Part shown: one piece after another, positions 33,792 to 46,105 of the stretch | Position numbering within the stretch: the first letter of the stretch is position 1 | Layout of the letters: every line of letters starts with the position of its first letter | From: Heterocephalus glaber | Taxonomy: Eukaryota; Chordata; Mammalia; Rodentia; Bathyergidae | Assembly: GCF_000247695.1 (NCBI RefSeq) | Contig: NW_004624742.1 | Location: forward strand, 9,432,706-9,496,705 | Length of the DNA: 64,000 nt | Direction: 5' to 3' | Translations under genes and position numbers: made by a program | The notes under the pieces: generated by a model | Seen by the model: the letters and a program-made list of their open reading frames with translations, nothing else | Databases searched by the model: none | Told to the model about the DNA's origin: nothing

Positions 33792-34970
33792 GCTTAGAAC
33801 TGAAATATTTATTTGATGGATCTTTCCTATATGCTTAAGAAGCTGACAGAAACTTTCATTGGAATTCACACTTATTCTCATATAAAGCTTTATCCTTAAG
33901 TGTACAGTCCTATTTCATTTTGTCAAAACTAAGTATTTTGTGTCTCTAACATCTTCAAAATTCCTGTGAACCATCAAGATTGATTTTTGAGACTGAGTCA
34001 CGGAGACTGCAGTCAGAAGACAGAGAGTATGCAGAGGTTGGCTCTCTGAGCTTTTGTGCACCTGAACTGGGGAAACTTGGGAGAATTAGAAAGGAGTATA
34101 GCAGACTGCTCAAGTTCTTGGGAACTCTCTCTCTCTCTCCTCCTTCCTTCTTTCTACAATAACATTATTATTGCTTGCTTTTATCAACACATTTGACAAC
34201 TGCATATTTTATATGATTGAAATAATATTTGAGATAGAATTTGACTTTTCTTGTGCAATGTGCCAGATTGTCCTTCTTGAGAACTCAATACATTTGCCAT
34301 CATTCATGCGCCACTGTATTATAGGGGCTCAAGGCATAAGAGCATCTTAAAATAGCTGCTAAAAGAATTCTGTTTTAGGTTCTACTAGTGAAAAAAAATA
34401 TACAAGGGCTAGAGGCAAAATAGAATTGGAAACTGTTATCTCTTTTGGATACCAAAATAGGTAGATGTTTGGCAGATGACAGAAACAAGACTTTCCTAGA
34501 GGATTCTGGGTGTTTTCCTGAAATTTCTTAGCACCAGCCGGGTCCTGGAGGTGGCTGAGAGCCTCAGTGGAAATTTTCTTAAATGTTCTTATCTTCTGAT
34601 TTCCTGAATATTAGTAGAGGCTTCCCTAGCCTTTTTTCTCTCTGAGCCTTTCCAACAAACTTTAAATCTCACACTCCTTGTGTCAAATTCTTTTCTGTAT
34701 GAAACATCTACAATGGTTCTGTTTTTTCAACTGAGTTGTAAATGACATATAGTATATACTATCAGTCAGTCCATATTTATGAAATTAAATTAAATTTGTT
34801 TAGTGAATCAATGATACTTAACTAGTATGCATGATTTTATTAGATTTTTTTCAATATTCTATTCTTCCTCATGACTTCTACACCCCTACCTAATCTCCCA
34901 GCTCCCTTAAAACTCTAATAGATAGGCACAGACTATAAATAGAAAATCTCAAACTCCTTAATTTGGAATG
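33792..34970. other. Unique sequence with a short CT run
   Basis: No interspersed repeat recognised. A (CT)n run lies at 34125-34140. Around 34735-34910 there is a faint resemblance to an old L1 3' UTR that I cannot confirm. Confidence 0.38.
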
Positions 34971-34974
34971 TTTG

Positions 34975-35347
34975 GCTGCTCTGGTTAGGATGTTGAATGC
35001 CCAAAGGTCTATAGATTGGCAGTTTGATCCCTAGCCCAAGGTGCTTTTGAGTGGTGGTGGGAGCTCCAGGATGTGGAGCCTAGTGGGAGGAAGTCAGGTT
35101 ATTGTTGGTGTGCCCCAGGATGTTGGAACCTGGATACTCCTTTTTCATTTCCTAGCTGCCACAAGGTGAACAAGCTCTGCTACTATGTACTCCTGCCAGT
35201 ACATATGCTTTTGCCATAGGCCCCAAAACAATGAAGCCAATGAATCCCAGATTGAAACCTCCAAAATTTTGAACCAAAACAAACCTCTTTTCCTTTTAAA
35301 TTTATTGTTGCAAGACTTTTGTTACAGCAACACAAAGATGACTAACA
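34975..35347 (+). mobile_element. ERVL-MaLR solo LTR
   Basis: 'gagcctagtgggaggaag', 'gctgccacaaggtgaac', then 'cagattgaaacctcc', 'aaccaaaacaaacctctttt' and the end 'agatgactaacaca' match the MaLR LTR order. More diverged than the two at 9758 and 10708, so a different subfamily. No internal region. Confidence 0.78.
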
Positions 35348-35499
35348 CAAACAGCCTCCAAAAGCTGCTGTTAATCATGTTATTTCATCATTTCTGTCCT
35401 CATGAAACCCTGTTACCATCAGTCTTCAGTAATTAATGTTTGTGGGTTTGTGCTTGTGTAATTCTATCTGCTAAAATTCCTACTTCTTATTCTGTTAAA

Positions 35500-35722
35500 T
35501 CTGTACATATTCTTGAAGATCCAACTCAAATACCTTTTCTCCTTCTCTACTTTTTTCCTCACTACTCTCTCTTACGACACAAACCAAGCTCAATAGCAAT
35601 CTATTTGTAAGCCTACTTAAAATTATATCATTTTCTATTTCTTTTTGTTTTCAACTTTCATTCGAAAGTAAATTTTGTGAAGAATAGAAAGAACTCAGTA
35701 AATATCATGGACTTGAAAATAC
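35500..35722 (+). mobile_element. L2 LINE 3' part
   Basis: 'cttgaagatccaactcaaat' with 'accttttctccttctc', 'tcgaaagtaaattttgtgaag' shortened, and 'agaactcagtaaatatc' fit the L2 3' region order. Diverged. Confidence 0.6.
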
Positions 35723-36930
35723 TGAATTGAAATAGACTGTCACATATACATCATTTGTGAAGAAAAAAAAAAGCCAGAAGAACCACCAGAAGATTTTTTT
35801 AAGAAAAAAAAACTTCTCAAATTGACTTAATGCTTTATAAAGTTGCCTAGGGAAAATTTTGACTTTACTCTTGTCTTGAGAAAAGAAAAAAACTACTAAA
35901 GGAATTTTCTTGTGTTTCAAACACTGATGTTTTGAATATGTATTTTTTTCAAGGTATAAAAATGTAACTCCTGTGAAAGCCTTTGGGCATATGTACAGTT
36001 ACAAATATAATATTAAAACACAAGTATACATCATAATCTAATTGTATCATACAATTCAGGGAAGAAGCAATAGTTGGTACTGCTTTGTGGCTTGCAGTAG
36101 AAGCCTTTCATGGATGACCGGAGCTGTGAGGTCAGAGATGCTAAAACAACAGGAGAGTACAAGCCAATTTTATCCTATTAAATAGGACTACATTGAAGGA
36201 GGCAATCTGGAGGCTTTGGGAACCTGTCTAGCTTAACAACCACATACAAATCCAATTATAACCATTGATAGTCCAAGAAGTGGTTTTAGATCTTGAGACC
36301 TAGTGGGGTGGGTATATACACAAAGGGTTTACTGAAGAACAAAACCATTTGCTGTAACAGTGTCAATGTCAAAAGAACTCAATCCTTGATTTGCATATGT
36401 TACAGATCCATGTGGAATTATGTTTAAGGTGTTCACTAGATTTGTACTTCAGACATAACATCCATTTATGGGGATAATAATGCATTTCTTCAAAAGATGA
36501 GTACTTTTCTTTCAGTTATCTACATATTCACCAGGCTGACACCAGCCTGGTGTCTTTCCCATCTCCAGAGTCAGAACTCCATCTCTGTTCTCTGTTCTCA
36601 ATTCTATCATGGTCCCTATTCTCATAGACCTTGCTAGATGCAGTGGTAACTATCTGTTTTATGGGACATATTTGCATAGCATTTTGCAACATATATAAGT
36701 TTAGCCTTACAACACCTTTGATAAGTAGTGCTCCACATTTTCCAGACCACAAACTTCAGGTATAGGTAAATATTATAAATCTTACTCACAAACACTTACC
36801 CAATAAGTGGTGTATGGACCAGGAACCTAAGATTTTTATTCCAAAAATTGATTATTTCTGAGGGATACATGTATTTTAATTTTTAAAAATCTTCAAGATT
36901 TAAAAGTTTTGGAAGACACAACTCTTATGA
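35723..36930. other. Unique sequence, nothing recognised
   Basis: No repeat or gene recognised. The A-rich 35760-35815 stretch gives a chance F/W-rich minus-strand frame. Confidence 0.42.
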
Positions 36931-36934
36931 ACTT

Positions 36935-37077
36935 TCATAAAACTCCCTGGGGATAAGGCTCATATTAATTTTGGATTCCAAGCTCATAATGAAATGCTTC
37001 ATATGTAGTAGTTACTATTTCAAAAATGGATGAGTGAATGAATAAACTTGTAAGTGAATGAATAGCAGAATTGCATG
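36935..37077 (+). mobile_element. L2 LINE terminus
   Basis: 'ctggggataaggctcatat' and 'catatgtagtagttacta' followed by 'gatgagtgaatgaataaac' and a second 'gtgaatgaat' is a diverged L2 end with GAAT tail. Confidence 0.5.
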
Positions 37078-37084
37078 GCTAAAA

Positions 37085-37215
37085 TTGTTCTATGTATTTT
37101 ATATATATGTATATTTTATATATAAATTGTAATGCACAGGCATATAAATTTGTATACATACATAAATGTATATATAAGATAGATAAATATATAGAAAGGT
37201 ATCGATATATGTAGT
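37085..37215. repeat. AT-rich TATA/TACA low-complexity tract
   Basis: Runs of TATATA and ACATA with interruptions, no unit repeated cleanly. Confidence 0.7.
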
Positions 37216-37740
37216 TTTGTTTCATATTTTGTACAAATAGGTTTCATTCTTTTTTGGACAAAAATGCCATCCTCTGCATGTTTATGCTTTTTTTTGCACA
37301 ATAAAACAATTCTAGGCTGATCATTATGAAGATACATTTGGATATTTTAAATAAACTTTTTCTTTGGGATCATTTTATGCTCACCCTGAAGTTGCAGAGA
37401 GGATAGAGTTCCTGTATTTTCCTCACTCAACTTAGCCTCATATTTACACTACCTTACTGTGGTTCATTTGTCAGAGGTAAGAAACTAACATGGGTGCATT
37501 ACTATTAATTACTTCCTACGCTTTATTCAGGTTTCCTTACTTTTTCTACCAATGTCTCTTTTCTGTTGCACGGTCACGTTCAGGACACTGCATTGCATTC
37601 AAACATCACATCTCCTTGGTGTTCTACAGTCAGTGGCAGTCTCTCAGTCTTTTCTCCCTTTCATGACCTTGATAGTTTTGAAGAGTATTGCTCAGGGTTT
37701 TGTCATTTTGGGTTTGTCTATGTTTTTCCTCCTGAATAGA
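37216..37740. other. Unique sequence, nothing recognised
   Basis: No feature supported. Confidence 0.42.
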
Positions 37741-37864
37741 CTAGAGTTATAGGTTTGTTTGGGATTTTTTTTTTGGTAGCGGGGATCAAACTCGGGACTT
37801 TGCGCTTGCGCGGCAGGCGCCGGAACCACTGAGCTAAATCCCTGGCCCCTAGAGTTATAGGTTT
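37741..37864 (-). mobile_element. Young ID-type SINE with perfect 16-bp target duplication
   Basis: The body (37757-37848) shows a T-run tail, 'ggtagcggggatcaaac', 'tttgcgcttgcgcggcagg' and 'ccactgagctaaatccc'. Direct repeats 'ctagagttataggttt' at 37741-37756 and 37849-37864 are identical. Many CpG pairs are kept, which decay fast by methylation, so the insertion looks recent. Confidence 0.96.
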
Positions 37865-40373
37865 TAGGGAAAATTATCACAGAGCTTCGCTCTTTTCGTG
37901 GGTTTTGTATATGTCATCCACAAGACCTTTCTCTGGTGGTATTAATCTTAATCACCTAGACAAGGTAGCATTTGAGAGATATCTCCACTGTAAACCTGCA
38001 TCTTCTTCTCTTCCCCAACACTCCTGCAAAGACTCTTCTTTGGAAGCATGTTATTAAATCTAGTCCATGTTTGTGAGCAGAGAAGATGGTAGGTATGGAA
38101 GCACCAAAGATCTTTTCCCAGAGGGGTGAATCCCTCTGTGAATCATTTAAAATCTAGAGGGAAAAGATTTTTCTTCTTGTTATTTGTTTTTTCTTCATTT
38201 ATTTATAGCAATATAGATTCATGTGTAGGATTCTTGTATTTGTTTTATCTTTTGAGTTATAATGCAATACTGTTATTTAATTTGTTGCTCAAATTGTATT
38301 CATTTTATTGATCTCTCAGTTCAGTCTTTCACTTAGCAAAATGGGCTCTGTCATTTAGCTTAGCACCATCAAGGGTGTTTGGCCAGGAACTTAGTTTTGT
38401 GACATCAAGGGCCTCTGTTACACCCTTCCATTAGTCGTAGATTTTCTTCTGTGTGCTCAATAATTCACTGAAGTGGGTCCCATTTTCCTTCCTCAAGACC
38501 CCTGGTAATGACTTCACAACTGGGTTCCTAAAGACATTTCTGAAAAGCAAAACTGTAGTGAACATTGCAAGGGGCCATGGGCCTGACATTTCAAAAGTTC
38601 AAAATGATCTTTGAGAATGCAGGGAGGAATGGAGAAAATAAATTCCCATGAGATTCCATTCACTGTTCTCTAAACTTCTTTGATTTCACTAGCAGATAGA
38701 GGCTTAAGACAGGTGATGAATTTGGTCCATGCTAAAGTTAGTTGAGAAGGAAATGAAAACAGGCATAACAGGAAGATTAGTGGACTCTCTACCTCTGGGC
38801 AATAAATGTCTGCTTTGGTCCTCACTAATCAGTTTTCCACATGCCTTGTGCCATTCGCTTTACTTAGGATGAGTTCTTAGAGCTCCATTAGGAAGTGTTC
38901 AAATAACTGTTTTGAGCAGTTCAGTTTTTTGGGTTTTTTTCAATGCCCTCCTTTTAACCTACTTCTTTATTTTTTCCAAGTGTATGCACATAGAAGGCTG
39001 GTCAGAGGGGAAATTATGTTGATTAGGAAGCATGGTCCAATTAAAGCAGACATGATGGGGAAATTGCTTCAGAGTCCAAATATATAACTCTAGGATACAG
39101 AGGCTTCTTTAACACCTGCATAAAGAGTGTGCAAATTTCATACCTTATAGCTCAGGGCAAAGAGAATGGGTGTCTGATAAATTTGCATGTAAAAAATGAT
39201 TGGAGCCAGATAAACAATAATATGTGTCTTGGCAGGGAGGGAGGATGATGTGGTTTTCTTTGGTGTTGTGAAAAGTAGAAAATGTATAGTATTTTTTAAA
39301 AGTAGAATTAAAAAATAGAGAAAAGTAGTGCATGTATAGTGCTTAGTCATCTCCCCTCGTACTTGTGACCTCTTTCTTTCTCTCCCCACTACTCTCACCC
39401 AAATCTTAATAGTTTTCTCATCTCCTTCCTTTTAGTTTTTAATGAGCATTTGTATCACAAGGTCAACCTTCAGCAGTCTTGTAAGTCTAAAATGATTTCA
39501 GCTTTGGGAGGGAGGATAACAGAGGGTCAGAGAATGGAAAGGAGAAATTGCTCCTTCTGAAATGTCTTTTGAGATGCTCCTCAAACCCTCCCTGTCTAGT
39601 TTTGAGAGAGTTTCATAGTGGTTGACAGATTATGTAATCTGCTCACCCACCGATAAGTTTTTGGCATGGGGAGATTGTACAAGTATTTCGATTTTAGCCA
39701 GTCTCTAGTTAATAATCAATAGTCCTGTTGTCTAATAAAGTGATGGGCTTGACACCTTGGCCTTTGTGCAGTGTTAAAATAACATTGATCGCTATCATTA
39801 TCATATGCCCTTGATATACTGAATAAGGACATGGATATCAATCTTCGAGCAAAGTAGCATTTCATAAATCTTGTAGAAATAACCAGGATTGTCCAAACAG
39901 GCATATGCTTCTTGACAGCAATGTGACAGAAGAGTCTAAGACACAGATAATTTATAATTTATCTCTAAACCCAGATTGAAGAAAAACTCAACAGTAATAT
40001 TTAGTACAAAATGCTTCTTTACATGTCATACAGGACAAGGGAGGTTTTGATTTTCTTTTTTTTTATAGTAAATGGTGTTTGGAGAAATTCTCCTAGGGCA
40101 CTTCTGGAGTGGGGAAGGAAATGTTAAACAATTTCTCTTGGTTGTCACTTTCTGAAGTTTATTTTAAAATTTTCTTAACTTTTAAAGACTTGATCATAAA
40201 CACCATAGGGTTTGTGTGGAGGGGACTTGAAGGAGGACACATTCTCATCCAGCTGGGTTGAGGTACTCCCCAAAAGAAGGATTTGTTTTCCAACACAGGG
40301 TTTTCATCAGAATTCCAAGTGTCAAATTTTCCTACTCAATTTGACATTTTCATTAGTTAAAAAATAGGTGCTT
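37865..40373. other. Long unique stretch, nothing recognised
   Basis: About 2.5 kb with no interspersed repeat or gene I can support. Frames of 60-86 residues are F/S-rich. It may include functional noncoding DNA, but composition alone does not show this. Confidence 0.4.
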
Positions 40374-40538
40374 AGCCAGGCATAGTAGTGCACTCCTATA
40401 ATCCCAGCCCTCCAGAGGCTAAGATAGGAGGTACACCACAAGTTCAAGGACAGGTGGGGCTACATAGTGAGTTCAAGGCCAGCCTGAACTATAACAGTGA
40501 GACCTTGTCTAAATGAACAAAACAGGACAAACAAAAAA
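40374..40538 (+). mobile_element. B1 SINE
   Basis: 'gccaggcatagtagtgcac', 'ctataatcccagccctcc', 'gtggggctacatagtgag', 'ttcaaggccagcctgaac' and 'agtgagaccttgtct', then an A-rich tail. The duplicated 'caagg' and 'cagg' blocks are the rodent B1 internal duplication. Confidence 0.94.
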
Positions 40539-40748
40539 TGGATTCTTATAGAGAATTACTAGTTATTCATGTGATTATTCTGATTGAGCTAGTGTTGAGT
40601 AGTTCAGTTATATCTTATTTCCAGATATCAAATGATGCAAAATCTGGAACATTGGATCAAAATTTCAAGATAAAATATTTTCTTACTTTAGTAACATGCC
40701 TGTTCTAAAACAATCATTAAAAGTTCATTGACTTTTTTTCTTTCCTCT
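40539..40748. other. Short unique sequence
   Basis: No feature recognised between the B1 and an L1 fragment. Confidence 0.4.
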
Positions 40749-40880
40749 TTTTTTTTAATCGATTAGGTTTATTGGTATATTTTAGGTATACATAATGATC
40801 ACATTCATCATAGGGAATTTGTAACTGTACGTGATATATCCTGAGTCTTATTTTTTCCCATTCCCCTGCCCTCGCTTACA
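40749..40880 (-). mobile_element. Short L1 3' end
   Basis: A T-run, then 'aggtttattggtatatttt', 'aggtatacataatgatcac' and 'cttattttttcccattccc' match the L1 3' UTR seen at 22564-22680. Truncated at about 130 bp. Confidence 0.85.
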
Positions 40881-41194
40881 GTCACTTTCTCCACAAACAC
40901 AAAAATACACTGATTCAGAGAAGTGGCTTATACTCAACAATTACTCAGCCTGGAGTAGCTACTGAAAGTTGTGTGAAGATTCTGAGAATCAGGGTGTGAA
41001 GTGTTCACAGCAGTTATTTTTGTCTTCCAGAATTACCTCTGCACAGCTCATAGAATTCCAGAATGAGAGGACAAGAAAGTGTCCAGTGCTTCCTTGAAAT
41101 CTACTGTATTCTGCAATGTAGAAACTCATTCAAAAAAGGTAAAAGAGGACAAGAACTTTAACTAGGATGCAGGCAGATGAAATGGCAGGATATT
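40881..41194. other. Unique sequence
   Basis: No feature recognised. Confidence 0.42.
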
Positions 41195-41296
41195 TTATTG
41201 TTATTAATTTTTTATTTTTTTGCAGAACTGGGGATCAAAACCTCGCAGGCGCTGGCCCCACTGAGATAAACCTCCAGCCCTTATTGTTATTAATTT
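41195..41296 (-). mobile_element. ID-type SINE, internally deleted, with perfect target duplication
   Basis: A 16-bp direct repeat 'ttattgttattaattt' at 41195-41210 and 41281-41296 is identical. The body has 'ctggggatcaaaacc' joined directly to 'tcgcaggcgctggcccc', lacking about 20 nt found in the copy at 37741. Young insertion of a shortened source, or a later deletion. Confidence 0.92.
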
Positions 41297-43200
41297 AAGC
41301 ATATAAAGATGGTCTCATTTGTATCTTAATATTACTATACTTTAACTTCTTTTTATATTTCATTTTTATTTAAATGTATTGATTATCATTAATTTATAAA
41401 TGTCAAGATGGTATCCCAGTTAAAAAAATAAACACCAGTACTGTTCATTAAGGTAAGAAGAGGTCTTATGAAAGGTTGAACTACTGCTTAGACTATTGAT
41501 GTGTGTGTTTTGTATTGTGTATGTGCACGCACCCTATGTGTAGATCTCCATTCTACGAACAAGTGTAGCTCTTGTTACTGCTACTAGGAACATACTTCAC
41601 TAGATAGAAAAATACACTTCTTTGTAAACTGAATGTGCTCTGAAAATAAGTTCTAATTATTAAACTATTCAGATGTGTATAGTATCTTCAGGTATTTCTT
41701 CTGGCTGGCAGCTATTTAAATTTAACTACATCTAAGTCTAAAGTAATTGTTTCCCTTTTAGACTCCCTTCTAAAACATTTTAAGATTTTATGTACAAGAT
41801 ATTTTTGTATGTTATATTGCAAAAATGTAGTAGAAGAAATAAAAGAATTAGCAGCTCTTTTTCAACAAAAAAATCCCTGGGTGCAGGTTGAAGGGAGTGC
41901 AGATCGATGTGCCCACCGTGGGTATTCAGCTGCATGTGCCTGGCGGGCCCTCATGCTTAACTGAAGACTCCCAGGAAGGATACAACTGGTATTTGGGCTT
42001 GACTAGTTAGAGGGTGGGCACTCACATGACTAATGCCAGAAGCCATTTTTAATAAGTGATTTTCTCCCTCAGAACAAAGGAGGGGAGCATCTGGCTGTGT
42101 ACAACCTTTACTCACTGGTCTGCCAAAAATCTAAATATTTTTACAAATATATTATTTACTAGGCAGAAAGCTTTTGGGGAGGTGGTGGGGTAGTGAAGGA
42201 ACACAGATAAATGTGGCAGCAGTGAGAGCTTTATGACCACTCCAGACTCAACTGTCATTCCTTCGGTACTTCCTGTCAGTCTGACTAAACTCTGTCATCC
42301 CTCAACCCGGTTTAAATTAACAGGTAATTTGTAAATGTCACTTCAGGTTAGGCCGCTCATTTTGTTTCTACTCTACCAATGCAAAGTCTAGGACTAATTT
42401 TTCTTGTCTTCTTTTAATAGGATTTTCATTTATAAATAGAATTATGTTCTGAAAATAAATTACAGTAAGTGATGCACAGAATGGGTGGCAGCAGCACTCT
42501 CATAGAATTTCAAGCACCTACATCAGAAGAGATTAATAAAAACACTTCAAAGGCTAAATTCTATTTAAGCAGAAGACAGCTTTTGGTTAATATTTAATCT
42601 GAGTAGCGGAGATCTTAGTGGAAAATATAATTTTTTAATATCTAAATTAATTTTCAAAACAAAACCATTAATTTTGTTTGGAGAGTTTGTGCAGTGAGAA
42701 AGTTTTCGTAATATATTTGTAGAGGGAAAAGTTAATCAATTAATTTTGTGGCAAAAAATAGCTTTTAATATTGTATTTGTTCTAAATGAATTCCTATTAT
42801 TTGATCAGGTGTAGAATGTTAGGATTCGTCCTCCTGAGCTTATCCCATCTCAATAGGTAATGGAAAAGGCTCTAGGGAAGAATCTTTTTCTTTCTTATTA
42901 TCTTCCATGACCGCCATGCCCTTCACCCGAGTTTTTATACCAAAGACCTCCAGCTAGAACCCTGTACCTCTCCACTCCCAAGACCAAAAGCCTGGGTTAC
43001 TGGGTTTGTCCTGCCTGTCAAAGCTGTTGGCATTGTCATTGCAGTTGCTTCACCAAAATCATTCTTTTGGTTTTTTAAAATTTTTTGTTTGTTTTTTGGA
43101 AGAGGTTAAGAGACATGGTGAGGAATCATGTCAAGTTAAAAGGGAAAATGAGATATTTTGCTAATTCATATGAGAAATATAATTGATTATTCAAGGTGAA
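41297..43200. other. Unique sequence, candidate noncoding element and GC-rich patch
   Basis: No interspersed repeat recognised in about 1.9 kb. 41875-42015 is a GC-rich patch. 42560-42800 carries many ATTA-type cores ('ctaaattaattttc', 'aaccattaattttg', 'gttaatcaattaatt'). No gene signal. Confidence 0.35.
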
Positions 43201-43201
43201 T

Positions 43202-43261
43202 GTATCTCTACCTTTATCTATATATCTATATCTATCTATATATATATCTATATCTGTATCT
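43202..43261. repeat. (TATC)/(TA) imperfect microsatellite
   Basis: TATCTA and TATATA units with interruptions. Confidence 0.9.
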
Positions 43262-43807
43262 CGGTAGTTGATCAGACAGTCAAGTTAATCATTTGAGCCA
43301 TTTTACCAACTCTGCCGTTTGCTAGCTTTGAGGTCTTAGACACGTCCTTTCTCCTTTCTGAGTTGACAAATGCCTTGAAAATTTAACATCCATGAATGGT
43401 CTAACTTAGCAGGAGTTTATGTGGCTGAAATATATTGAGTGTGTCTCATCCCTATTTTGTGATAGCTACAGACACAACCCAAATCATTCCATTTCCTAGT
43501 TTTCTAGCCAAGATAGGAGATGGATAGATTGGAAAACTTTGGTTTTCTTCAGTCTCACAGCCAGGGAAGCATTTTAACAGGAAGAGAAAAGAAATATCTG
43601 TGTAGTATCTGAAATTAATTTAATGGAAGTTCCAGTTTCAGACCAAGCAACCATTCCAAAATTGTGTTCTCTTCTCTCCAATTTTTCCAACACTCCTCTT
43701 AGACTACTCCCTTTTTGTTGAATGTGAAATATAGAAACAAAGAAATTCAAATTTTGTTTGACCCACCTCTTACACAAGTGATTCAACAAACAAGTGTACT
43801 CAAGACT
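43262..43807. other. Unique sequence
   Basis: No feature recognised. A 96-residue minus-strand frame at 43574-43864 runs into the ID SINE and has no family features. Confidence 0.4.
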
Positions 43808-43920
43808 TTTTAATTCCCAGGCTGGGTATTTAGCTGAATGGCACCATGCCTGCTTCGCAAGCACAAGGTCCAGAGTTCAATTCCCAGTACCACACACACA
43901 CACAAAACGTTTTAATGCCC
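43808..43920 (+). mobile_element. ID-type SINE with (CA)n tail
   Basis: The body at 43820-43891 ('ggctgggtatttagctgaat', 'gagttcaattcccagtacc') is followed by CA repeats (43890-43903) and AAAA. The flanks 'ttttaattccca' and 'ttttaatgcccca' are near-matching duplications. Slightly older than the copy at 37741. Confidence 0.88.
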
Positions 43921-44476
43921 CACCATGATTATCTTCTTATTGGACATAGAATTTAATAATTAGAATCATATGATCACATTACATAAAATTTGAAACTTAT
44001 TATCCATAACTCTACTATTCTCATTGTTGTAGTATTTTCTACATAGCATTTTTAAAAATTCAATTGGAATTTTAATCAGTGTATGAATCGTTTATAGAAT
44101 TTATCTTAATGTGTCATTTCCCGTTCCCATGTTTTCACAAAGCTTTTGTAGCAATATTTCCAAAAGAAAAGATTAACTATAAAAAGTATGATCAGAATTT
44201 GTTTATATTCATATTACATTCATTTTGGAACAGTGACTTAGAATTCACGTTGGCTGCCTTTTGCTATTAATTACCAATTTTCCCCAAGGACAAAGAATTA
44301 ATGTTGTCTCTGGAAGAGAGCTTCTCCTATGTGCATGGCTCCACTTGGCTTCTCTCCAGGGTGCCCACCAGCAACAAGTGGCCTCTCCGCTGCTTATTAG
44401 ACCACTGTGTTTATGTCTGCTCGTGCACACAAGCCTTCTCTTGGGTAGGTGAAGTTTATCACAAAACGTTTGCCAA
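43921..44476. other. Unique sequence
   Basis: No repeat recognised. Opposed frames at 44245-44534 run into the B4 and are chance. Confidence 0.4.
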
Positions 44477-44665
44477 GCCACGTGTGGTGCTGCGTGGCGG
44501 AATCCCAGTACTTTGGGAGGCTGAGGCAGGCTGACTGAAAGTTTAAGTCCAGCTGAGCAACTTAGGAACTTAGTGAAAACTTGTCACAATTTTTTTTTTT
44601 TTTTTTTAAAGAAAAGACTGGAGTGTTCAGTGCAAAGGTCTTGGCTTCAGTCTCCACTACTGGGG
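44477..44665 (+). mobile_element. B4 SINE (B1 plus ID composite)
   Basis: The B1-like left part ('gtggcggaatcccagtac', 'tttgggaggctgaggcagg', 'gcaacttaggaacttag') is followed by a T-run and a tRNA-like right part ('ggagtgttcagtgcaaagg', 'ttcagtctccactactggg'). The order matches B4. Confidence 0.82.
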
Positions 44666-46061
44666 AGGTGAGGGTAGGCAGGATTATTAATTTATGCAGA
44701 AAGCACAGGGAAAGAAAGTAAAAAGCAGTCTATCTTTTTCTTTTCTTTGTTGACTTAACCAGAAAAGAGTAATCTTTATGATCATCTGTGTTACATGCAA
44801 AAACACTGTGTAAGTTTTACTCAGGTTTTGCCTGATGATTTTAAGAACCTTTCTACTTATGGCTTTTCTTCTTAATTCCTGTTTTGAGAAAAAAATGATG
44901 TAGAATATTAGTGTAGAGAGCTTGGGAAGTGTATACTAATTCTCTATGTCATTATACATGTTTCTGACAAATTGTTCCCCCAAAACAATGAGTGAAGAAT
45001 TTGAATTGCTATAGGAAGGATGGAAGATTGTTCCCCTCTTCTTACATACATCCACAGACATAAACATGCATGTATTTCTCAGATGAATAATGTCAATTTA
45101 AGTTCCCATCATGATCAAAGCAATATTGGAGGTGTGAGTCAACCCCCACATCTTTGAGTGACTACCATCCTTTTAAAACTCATAAATGTTCTTCAGATTT
45201 CCATGGAAGCTATACATTAAAACAATTAAAGCTCCAAACAAAAAATTTAGGGTTGATGAGATACAATCCCCACATATCATATCTTTCCCCCGAGTCAGTA
45301 TTCTTACTTACAGAGGAAGGGAGTTATTGGTAGTGTAGAGATGTATCATTACCAGTCAAATTTCATGAAATTGACTTGAAAAATCTTTGCAAAATATGAA
45401 GCACATGTTTAAGAATAATATTAATTAGGTCTCAGGTATTTTGCATGTGGTTTTTAAAAAACATGCAATAATAATAAGAAAAACCTGCTTCTTATTTACA
45501 CAGCCCAGTACTTTGAAATTTCTCATGGCGGAAAGCAGCTTTCATGCACATAACCTATGAATTATCCTTGAAATAAAATGTTTAATTACAGTTGACATTT
45601 CTGAACCCATTGCAGGTGGTGCCCATCTGAAGAGTGACATTGTTTACTACACTACAAGGCTCCGGGCCTAGTGTCAGAGATTATAAACCAATTTCCATCC
45701 CTGCCTTAATGCTGGTTTAATATCAGAAGAAGAACTTTACTGTGTAAATATTAAACATTTTGTTTAAATATTAAGTACCAAAGGTCTTTTCCTTTTGATT
45801 ATTAAAACAGGAAGAGCCCCAACTTTGAAGAGGTACCTTGTTGTATTAAGAAAATGACTGGTTCTTTACCTTCAGGTTAATTATCACTGGCCAGAGATGC
45901 ATGCTAAGGCAAAATGTCAGGTGTCTGCTTGTACCGTCCTGTATCTCTGTCATTAAATGGCAGTAGCTGACCATGTGGCTAGCTCACTAATAATGAGCTT
46001 ATTAGCAATTGTAGGTTTCTCTCTTATTCTTTACCTACAACAAGATCTCATGATAATTACT
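44666..46061. other. Unique sequence, nothing recognised
   Basis: Repeat-free AT-rich sequence. 45480-45800 has ATTA cores and could be noncoding regulatory DNA, unproven. Confidence 0.38.
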
Positions 46062-46105
46062 GAGAAGAAGAAGAAGAAGAAAAAGAAGAAGAAGAAGAAG
46101 AAAAA
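46062..46105. repeat. (GAA)n microsatellite
   Basis: About fourteen GAA units with one AAA interruption. Purine-only strand. The run of lysines in the frame at 45957-46145 comes from this repeat. Confidence 0.96.
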
